DNA from: DATGEP01 sp035310125
Lineage (GTDB): Bacteria; Chloroflexota; Ktedonobacteria; Ktedonobacterales; JADMIN01
DNA length: 18,143 nt
NCBI GenBank assembly: GCA_035310125.1
Contig: DATGEP010000285.1
Location: 1 to 18,143 of the forward strand
Reading direction: 5' to 3'
Shown piece by piece: positions 12,454 through 18,143 of this stretch. Numbering within the stretch: the first letter of the stretch is position 1; every line of letters starts with the position of its first letter. The translations under genes were made by a program, and so were the position numbers. The notes beneath the pieces are model-generated. The model was not told where the DNA came from. It did not search any database and saw only the letters and a program-made list of their open reading frames with translations.

Positions 12454-13020
12454 GTGAAGGTCATCGTCGGGCTGGGCAATCCCGGACTGCGCTACGCGCG
12501 CACGCGGCACAACGCCGGCTTCGACGCGGTGGACGCGCTGGCCGGTCGCTACGGCTGGAAATGGGAGTCCGGCCGTGGAAAGACCCATATCGCGTCGGGC
12601 AGCGTAGGCGCCGAGAAAGTCGTGCTCGCCAAGCCCCAAACCTACATGAACGAGAGCGGGCTAGCCGTCGCCAGTCTCGTGCGTTTCTATAAGCTCACCC
12701 CCACTGACCTGCTGGTAATCTGCGACGACCTCGATCTGCCCCTTGGCAAGATGCGCATGCGCGCTCGCGGCTCGGCAGGCGGTCAGCACGGCCTTGAGGA
12801 TACCATTCGCCGGCTCGGCTCAACCGACTTTCCCCGCATCAAGATTGGCGTGGGCCGCCCAGCGCATGGCCGCGACGAAAACGTAGACTTCCTGCTGAGT
12901 ACGCCCCGCGGAGACGAGCGGCTCGCGCTCGATGACGCCATCGCCCGCGCCGCCGACGCCGCCCACTGCTGGCTCACCGAAGGCATTGACACCGCAATGA
13001 ACCGTTTTAACGCATCATAG
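12454..13020 (+). CDS. pth: Peptidyl-tRNA hydrolase (Pth)
   Basis: The 188-residue protein matches the usual length of the bacterial enzyme, which releases peptides from peptidyl-tRNA dropped by stalled ribosomes and so recycles tRNA in the cytoplasm. Key parts are visible: KVIVGLGNPG at the N-terminus with Asn9, the catalytic His19 in TRHNAGFD, LAKPQTYMNESG with Asn66, the CDDLDLPLGKMRMR acidic loop with Asp91/92, and GSAGGQHGLED. In the last motif, the position of Asn114 of the E. coli enzyme appears as His112. The start is GTG 12454; AGGAG lies at 12436-12440, a long 13-base spacing, but the homology begins exactly at this codon. It lies 28 bases upstream of mfd and shares its promoter at 12351-12359. 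Confidence 0.96.
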   Translation: MKVIVGLGNPGLRYARTRHNAGFDAVDALAGRYGWKWESGRGKTHIASGSVGAEKVVLAKPQTYMNESGLAVASLVRFYKLTPTDLLVICDDLDLPLGKMRMRARGSAGGQHGLEDTIRRLGSTDFPRIKIGVGRPAHGRDENVDFLLSTPRGDERLALDDAIARAADAAHCWLTEGIDTAMNRFNAS

Positions 13021-13048
13021 AAATACGACATCTCGCTGGAGGCATCTC

Positions 13049-16000
13049 TTGTCACTACGTGGTCTTTTGCCGCTGCTCGTTGATCGCGCAGAGTTTCGCC
13101 GCCTGCGCGAGCGTCTGGCGCCTGGCGCCGCCGCGCCGTTGCTCTCCGGCGTCACCGAAGCCGCCAAGCCCTACCTGGTTGCCGCCCTCGCCGTCTCCCT
13201 GGACCGCCCCGTCATCTACGTCACACGCGACCAGGAAAGCGCCGAGCGCATCGCCGACTCCGTGCTAGGATTGGTGGGCCGCGACATTCCGGTGCTGTCC
13301 TACGCCGACCGCGATGCGCTGCCATATGAGCGGCTGATGCCTGACGCGCAATCCGTCAAGACCCGTATGAACGTGCTGACGGCGCTGACACGGCCCGCTG
13401 GCGCGATGGTCGTCGTCTGCTCCGCGCGCGCGCTCACTCAGCCCGTCATGCCGCCCGCCGAGTTCGCCAGTGCACTCCTGGAGCTGCGCAATGGCTTGCA
13501 GCTCGATCCCCGGCAGCTCCTTGAGCACCTGATGGGTCTCGGCTACGAGTTCGTCGCCGAAGTGGAGGATGTCGGGCAGATCAGTCATCGCGGCGGCATT
13601 GTAGATCTCTTCCCGCCCGCGCTCGCCCGTCCCGTCCGTGTCGAGTTCTGGGGCGACGAGATAGACTCCATCCGCACCTTCGATGCCGAGACACAGCGCT
13701 CCCTCAATCCCGTGGATGCCGTGCTCATCGGCCCCGCGCGCGAGGCGCTCGCCCTACACGGTCGGGAAGCGGCGGCCCGCCTGGATGCGCTGAGCACCAT
13801 CGGCATGGACCCCGACGCCCGCGCCCGCTGGCAGCGCGATCTAGATTCCCTGCGCGCCCGCCAATCTTTCGACGACATCGCGTTCTACCTGCCATACCTC
13901 CACGCCGAAGCGTCGCTGCTTGATTACGTGCCGGCGGCCAGCGTCCTCGTGCTGCATAGCTCCGACATCATCGAGCGTACCGCCGAAGACCTGGCACGGC
14001 AGGGTGAAGAAGTGCGCGATCAGATGGAGCGCGATGGCGAAAATCCGCCGGGGCTGCTGCCCGCGTTCCTGCCCTGGGGAAAACTGGCATCGCCGGTGGC
14101 CGCGCAAACGCAATTACGCTTCGCCACGCTGGTCGAAGATGAGGCGGCGGGCGACCCCACCGGAAGCGCGCTGGCACCCGATCTCACGGCGGCAAGCTCC
14201 TACGGTGGGCGTCTGCGCGCCTTCGCCACCGATGTGCGCAAGCTGCTCAGCCAGCGACAGCGCATCGTCATCGTCAGCGGCCAGGCCCGCCGGCTGGCGG
14301 AGGTCTTCGGCGACGAAGCCTTGCTGGGAAAAAGCGGCATCGTCATGGTCTCGCCCGCGACGGATCTGCCCGATGCGCCGGAGCCGGGCGCGCTTGCGCT
14401 GATCCACGGGCGTTTCCCCGAAGGATGGCACAGCCGCTCGATGGCCCTCACCGTCTACACCGACAGCGAAATCTTCGGCTGGTCCAAGCGTCATGGCGAC
14501 CAGCGCCGCGCCGGCAGCACGCCGGCCTCGTTCCTGGCGGAGCTGCGGCCCGGCGACTTCATCGTGCATCAGGACCACGGCATCGGCCGCTTCGATGGCC
14601 TGGTCAAGCTCAACAACGGCGGCGTTGACCGCGAATATCTCCTCATCCACTACGCCGGCACTGACAAGCTCTACATCCCCACGGACCAGCTTGACCGCAT
14701 CACCCGCTATATTGGCATGGGCGACGGCGCCCCCGCACTCAGCAAGCTTGGCGGCTCCGACTGGGTACGCGCCAAGCAGCGCGCCCGCGACAGCGTCTCC
14801 GAGATCGCCAAGGATCTCCTGCGGCTCTACAGCGTCCGCGAGATGGCTGTAGGACACCCGTATCCCACGGATGAGGAGCAGCCCTGGCTGCAAGAGCTGG
14901 AGGAAGCGTTCCCCTACGAGGAGACGCCCGACCAATCCCGCGCCATCGCAGAGGTCAAGGCTGATATGGAGCGCGCGCGCCCAATGGATCGCCTGGTCTG
15001 CGGCGATGTCGGCTACGGCAAGACCGAAGTCGCCTTGCGCGCCGCCTTCAAAGCCGTGCTGGACCAGCGCCAGGTGGCCGTGCTCGTGCCCACCACCGTG
15101 CTCGCCCTCCAGCACTTCAACACCTTCACCTTGCGCCTCAAGCCCTACCCCGTGCGCATCGAGCTGCTCAGTCGCTTCCGCTCAGAGAAGGAGCAGAAGG
15201 AGGTGTTGCGGGATATGGCTGAAGGCAAGGTGGACATTGTCGTCGGCACGCACCGGCTGCTGCAAAAGGATGTCGAGTTCGCGAACCTGGGGCTGCTCGT
15301 GATTGACGAGGAGCAACGCTTCGGCGTAGCACACAAGGAGCGGCTCAAGCAGCTCCGCACGGAGATTGATGTGCTCACGCTGACCGCGACGCCAATTCCG
15401 CGCACACTGCACATGGCGCTGGTGAACGTGCGCGACATGAGCGTCATCGAGACGCCGCCGCAAGAGCGTCTGCCCATCCGCACCTACATCCGGCACACCG
15501 AGGACGCGCTACTGCGTGAGGCGATCCTGCGCGAGATTGACCGTGGCGGCCAGGCCTTCTTCGTCCACAACCGCGTCCACGGCATTCAGGCCATCGCGAC
15601 CAAGCTGCAAAAGCTCGTGCCGGAGGCCCGCTTCGCTGTCGCGCACGGCCAGATGCCCGAGGACCAGCTCGAGCATGTCATGCTCGACTTCTCTGCCGGC
15701 GAGTCTGACGTGCTGGTCTGCACGACGATCATCGAGAACGGCCTGGACATTCAGAACGCCAACACCATTATCGTCAACAACGCCGCGTACTTCGGCCTCT
15801 CGCAGCTCTATCAGCTACGCGGGCGCGTCGGACGCGGCTCCCACCAGGCATACGCCTACTTCCTCTACAACAAAGATACGCAGCTCACTCCCGTGGCGGA
15901 GAAGCGGCTGCGCGCCATTTTCGAGGCCACCGAGCTTGGCGCAGGCTTCCGCATCGCGATGAAAGACCTGGAGATTCGCGGCGCCGGCAACCTCCTGGGC

Positions 16001-16771
16001 GCGGAGCAATCTGGCTTCGTGAACGCCGTCGGCTTCGACCTCTACGCGAAGCTGCTGGCCGATGCGGTTCAAGATCTGCGCGGCGAGCGCGCCCGCGAAG
16101 CGCCTGTAGGGGCACACGGCGCGCGCCAGGCGCCCGTTACCGTCGAGCTGCCCGTTGACGCCTACATCCCCGATGACTACATCGGCGACGGCGCGCTGAA
16201 GATGAACTTCTACCAGCGCATGGCGAACCTGGAGCGGCCCGAGCAGGCCGAGGCGATGGTCGCTGAGCTGACTGACCGCTTCGGCACTCCGCCGCCAGCG
16301 GTCGCCCACCTGCTGGATCTGATCCGGCTCAAGACCGAGGCCGCCGCGTACGGCTACGAGGGCATCTCACTGCGCGACGGCGAGGTGCTGCTCAAGCTGC
16401 GCCGCACCGTCTCCGCCGACCGCGTGGCGCTCTACCGCAAGTATCGCAACGACGCGCGGGTGACGCTTGGCGAGATTCACGTGCCCCGCCGCCTCTTCGC
16501 CGCCGATGAGGAACAATGGCTGGCGCAGCTCCGCGAGCTGTTGCCGCTCGCCGTCGGCGCGAAAGGCAAAGCCACCGCCAGCCCGCAAGCTGTCGCCACC
16601 GCGGCGGCGCTCGAACGGGCAGGGCGCGCGAACGGGACACACGGCGCCGCGTCATCACGCGGCCCATCCGGCTCAAGCGCCTTCTTCCCCCCCATCGGTG
16701 GCGACGAGGCACATTCCGACGGTGATCAGCGCGACACCGGCTTCGGCCGTGGACTGCGATCCCGCGGCTAA
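13049..16771 (+). CDS. mfd: Transcription-repair coupling factor (Mfd)
   Basis: The protein has 1240 residues; the start is TTG 13049, fixed by GGAGG at 13038-13042 with 6-base spacing. Mfd pushes or removes RNA polymerase stalled at DNA lesions and recruits UvrA for nucleotide excision repair. The UvrB-like N-terminal region covers about 1-340. The polymerase-interaction (CarD-like) domain begins near 499 (RPGDFIVHQDHGIGRF). The RecG-like translocase follows: Walker A GDVGYGKT (652-659), DEEQ box (753-756), TATPIPRT, TTIIENGLDI (892-901), GRVGRG (925-930). The TRCF C-terminal domain is at about 1010-1110. The last 75 or so residues are a low-complexity Ala/Gly/Ser/Arg extension, making it longer than the E. 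coli protein (1148). No sign of truncation. It is the second gene of an operon with pth. Confidence 0.97.
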   Translation: MSLRGLLPLLVDRAEFRRLRERLAPGAAAPLLSGVTEAAKPYLVAALAVSLDRPVIYVTRDQESAERIADSVLGLVGRDIPVLSYADRDALPYERLMPDAQSVKTRMNVLTALTRPAGAMVVVCSARALTQPVMPPAEFASALLELRNGLQLDPRQLLEHLMGLGYEFVAEVEDVGQISHRGGIVDLFPPALARPVRVEFWGDEIDSIRTFDAETQRSLNPVDAVLIGPAREALALHGREAAARLDALSTIGMDPDARARWQRDLDSLRARQSFDDIAFYLPYLHAEASLLDYVPAASVLVLHSSDIIERTAEDLARQGEEVRDQMERDGENPPGLLPAFLPWGKLASPVAAQTQLRFATLVEDEAAGDPTGSALAPDLTAASSYGGRLRAFATDVRKLLSQRQRIVIVSGQARRLAEVFGDEALLGKSGIVMVSPATDLPDAPEPGALALIHGRFPEGWHSRSMALTVYTDSEIFGWSKRHGDQRRAGSTPASFLAELRPGDFIVHQDHGIGRFDGLVKLNNGGVDREYLLIHYAGTDKLYIPTDQLDRITRYIGMGDGAPALSKLGGSDWVRAKQRARDSVSEIAKDLLRLYSVREMAVGHPYPTDEEQPWLQELEEAFPYEETPDQSRAIAEVKADMERARPMDRLVCGDVGYGKTEVALRAAFKAVLDQRQVAVLVPTTVLALQHFNTFTLRLKPYPVRIELLSRFRSEKEQKEVLRDMAEGKVDIVVGTHRLLQKDVEFANLGLLVIDEEQRFGVAHKERLKQLRTEIDVLTLTATPIPRTLHMALVNVRDMSVIETPPQERLPIRTYIRHTEDALLREAILREIDRGGQAFFVHNRVHGIQAIATKLQKLVPEARFAVAHGQMPEDQLEHVMLDFSAGESDVLVCTTIIENGLDIQNANTIIVNNAAYFGLSQLYQLRGRVGRGSHQAYAYFLYNKDTQLTPVAEKRLRAIFEATELGAGFRIAMKDLEIRGAGNLLGAEQSGFVNAVGFDLYAKLLADAVQDLRGERAREAPVGAHGARQAPVTVELPVDAYIPDDYIGDGALKMNFYQRMANLERPEQAEAMVAELTDRFGTPPPAVAHLLDLIRLKTEAAAYGYEGISLRDGEVLLKLRRTVSADRVALYRKYRNDARVTLGEIHVPRRLFAADEEQWLAQLRELLPLAVGAKGKATASPQAVATAAALERAGRANGTHGAASSRGPSGSSAFFPPIGGDEAHSDGDQRDTGFGRGLRSRG

Positions 16772-16852
16772 TACCAATCAATGTGGCTGAGTAGTTGCCG
16801 TCCTCAACAGCAGTCTAGCAGAATGCACGGGAAGAAGGTTAACCATACACAC

Positions 16853-16960
16853 CCGCGAGATTCCCATCTCTGCGGCGACCTGACTAATCGGGCGCTGCTG
16901 ACAACGCTGCACCAGACGCAGTCGGCCTTCGAACGACAACGGGGCATGACGGTGGGACAT
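16853..16960 (-). pseudogene. N-terminal fragment of an IS481-type transposase
   Basis: The 411-base gap between mfd and the next gene holds no intact gene. Read leftward from ATG 16960, with AAAGGA upstream, about 36 codons (MSHRHAPLSFEGRLRLVQRC, then RPISQVAAEMGISR) match the well-known N-terminal helix-turn-helix of IS481-family transposases. The match is lost after GISRVCM; the frame runs on as unrelated sequence to 16778. The catalytic DDE domain is absent, so this is a relic. I could not find clear terminal inverted repeats. On the 5' side (16961-17160) the same frame is open but unrecognisable. Confidence 0.7.
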
Positions 16961-17182
16961 GAAGGGCAGGTCCTTTCGCTGGCTCGATCCGCCCCGGCAA
17001 CGGCCCACTTTCCACCCTGCGCAACTCCCGCGCTGCTCTTCATCCAGGCCGAGATCGGCGCCGTCGTCCGCGGCGTCCAGGCCAACGAATTCGATTACCC
17101 GACCTGACTGACGAGCTGACCTGACCGACCGGCACCTCGCCCTGCGGGGACACGCCGGCACCGCACGCTGCGGGAACGCGGG

Positions 17183-17689
17183 CTAGCGTTTCACGGCGGT
17201 GTAGGTCAGGTGGGTCACCCGGGACGATGCGTCCGTGCGGGCCTGGTTCAGCGCGAGGCGGGCGGGGTCCACGCGATCGAACAGGCGGATGCCCGTGCCG
17301 AACAGCACGGGCGCGAGTGTAATCGAGAACTCGTCGATCAGGCCGCTGTCCCGGTACTCCTGGATCGTCTCGGCTCCGCTGGCGATGCGCACGTCGCGGT
17401 CGCCGGCGGCCTCGCGGGCCTGGAGCAGCGCGCTCTCGATGCCGTCGTTGACGAACTGGAAGGTGGTGCCGCCCGGCCGCTCCCACGGGTCACGCTTGGT
17501 GTGGGTGACGACGAACACCGGGGTGTGGTACGGCGCCTCCTCCGGCCATGCCAGCCGCCCTGACCGGACGCTCACTCGCCCGAGAACGATCCAGGCTGGG
17601 TGACCAGGAAGGTTCGGGGCAGAGTTGCTCTGACCGGAGTCCTTCCGGGCCAGTCGCACCCCGGCATTCCGGCATGACAGATCGGTCAC
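17183..17689 (-). CDS. Dihydrofolate-reductase/RibD_C family protein with aberrant N-terminus
   Basis: The product has 168 residues from GTG 17689, with GGGTGG upstream. From about residue 34 it matches the dihydrofolate reductase-like RibD C-terminal family: IVLGR, PYHTPVFVVTHTKRDPW (53-69), GGTTFQFV, then the nucleotide-binding SGAETIQEYRDSGLIDEF and APVLFGTGIRLFD. These proteins usually bind NADPH; most have no known substrate. A complete member would have about 60-70 residues before the LGR motif, starting with a conserved MSxDG-type beginning. Here only 33 unrelated residues precede it, so the copy has lost or exchanged its N-terminal nucleotide-fold half and may be inactive. It lies 26 bases downstream of a second, more regular member. 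Confidence 0.8.
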   Translation of the reverse strand: MTDLSCRNAGVRLARKDSGQSNSAPNLPGHPAWIVLGRVSVRSGRLAWPEEAPYHTPVFVVTHTKRDPWERPGGTTFQFVNDGIESALLQAREAAGDRDVRIASGAETIQEYRDSGLIDEFSITLAPVLFGTGIRLFDRVDPARLALNQARTDASSRVTHLTYTAVKR

Positions 17690-17715
17690 TGAACCACCCT
17701 GTTTGCGGACGAAAG

Positions 17716-18143
17716 CTATCGGCGGGTGAATGTGAGATGGGTCACGCCGCTGGGCGAGGTCGTGGCTTCAATTGCGTAGTGCTGCTCGAGGGCCTCGAGA
17801 TCGTCCCAAAGGCGTTCCCCGCGTCCCAGCACAATGGGCACGACAGCGATATGCATGTAGTCAATCAGATGAGCTGCCAGGAACGCACGCACCGTTGTTG
17901 GCCCTCCGCCAATGCGCACATCCAAGCCCCCGGCCGCTTCCCGGGCCGCTGCCAGGGCCTCAGCCGGGCTCGCGTCGATGAAGTGGAACGTGGTTCCGCC
18001 CTGCATCTTGATGGTCGGCCTGAGATGATGGGTGAGGACGAACACCGGCGTATGGAAAGGCGGATCGTCCCCCCACCACCCTTTCCAGTCGTCGTCAGCC
18101 CAGGGGCCACGCTGGGGGCCGAACTTGTTCCGTCCCATGATCT
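17716..18143 (-). CDS. Dihydrofolate-reductase/RibD_C family protein (5' end beyond window)
   Basis: The frame is open to the window end, so the gene is cut at its 5' side. The ATG at 18138 is not taken as the start because it lies in the family motif xxMGRNKFGP, which is internal in full-length relatives. The visible 142 residues or so follow the family order: MGRNKFGP, WWGDDPPFHTPVFVLTHH, GGTTFHFIDA, a helix (PAEALAAAREAAG), the nucleotide-binding GGGPTTVRAFLAAHLIDYMH, and VPIVLGRGERLWDD. It ends in HLTFTRR. It is predicted to be a cytoplasmic NADPH-dependent oxidoreductase-like protein. The truncated paralogue follows in the same direction. Confidence 0.88.
   Translation of the reverse strand, partial: IMGRNKFGPQRGPWADDDWKGWWGDDPPFHTPVFVLTHHLRPTIKMQGGTTFHFIDASPAEALAAAREAAGGLDVRIGGGPTTVRAFLAAHLIDYMHIAVVPIVLGRGERLWDDLEALEQHYAIEATTSPSGVTHLTFTRR

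Noticed and set aside
14114..15115. 333-codon open frame on the - strand inside mfd
   Set aside because: It is antisense to the translocase part of mfd, has no ribosome binding site and reads as GC-driven antisense sequence.
16781..17107. 108-codon + strand frame after mfd
   Set aside because: It overlaps the clearly recognisable IS481 fragment on the other strand and has no ribosome binding site.
1..18143. CRISPR arrays, tRNA or rRNA genes, intact insertion sequences
   Set aside because: No regularly spaced repeats, no tRNA T-loop/anticodon pattern and no conserved rRNA stretches were seen by eye; an automated tRNA and covariance-model scan would be needed to exclude small RNAs.

Overview
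The window is high-GC bacterial chromosome. The right-hand part (about 7.75-18.1 kb) holds ordinary genes: an S9-family prolyl-oligopeptidase-like peptidase, a sigma/anti-sigma pair, a double-hotdog MaoC protein, pth and mfd as a pair, and two dihydrofolate-reductase-family proteins at the edge. Gene style (ECF sigma followed by a ZAS-type anti-sigma with a long Ser/Thr/Pro-rich outer region, GTG/TTG starts, pth directly before mfd, many exported proteins of unknown family) would fit a Chloroflexota-like soil bacterium. This is inference only; there is no rRNA or tRNA here to confirm it.

The left part (1 to about 7.6 kb) is accessory in character. On the + strand it carries the end of a membrane-anchored surface protein, a Tat-type exported protein, and several very small genes (a 43-aa membrane peptide, a 69-aa Cys-rich zinc-ribbon-like protein, a 120-aa helical protein, a 118-aa Gly/Ser/Pro-rich protein). 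A 53-aa membrane peptide and a 33-aa Lys-rich peptide lie on the - strand. These small genes share Shine-Dalgarno/spacer sequences. Between them are stretches that still read like protein but are broken by in-frame stops or a frameshift (about 1.41-1.62, 1.70-2.06 and 6.82-7.07 kb), so the region is partly decaying.

From about 6.47 down to 3.63 kb on the - strand lies a cassette of three exported proteins: a secreted C39-like papain-fold cysteine protease, a single-pass membrane-anchored protein and a lipoprotein. The cassette is marked by three strong inverted repeats (6628-6667, 5487-5512, 4480-4527), an 18-codon leader ORF with a perfect ribosome binding site just before the lipoprotein, and a promoter-like site with tandem 8-bp repeats upstream of the protease gene. 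It is the best candidate in the window for an undescribed functional unit, but its function cannot be read from the sequence.

From 7.6 kb on: a factor-independent terminator (7601-7640) ends the S9 peptidase gene (- strand). The sigma and anti-sigma genes (+) run divergently from it, and the anti-sigma gene converges on the MaoC gene with 3 bp between stops. A consensus extended -10 promoter at 12351-12359 probably drives pth-mfd. Downstream of mfd is an IS481-type transposase fragment, then a tandem pair of DHFR/RibD_C-like genes (-), one with an aberrant N-terminus and one running off the window end. No CRISPR array, tRNA, rRNA or intact mobile element was seen.
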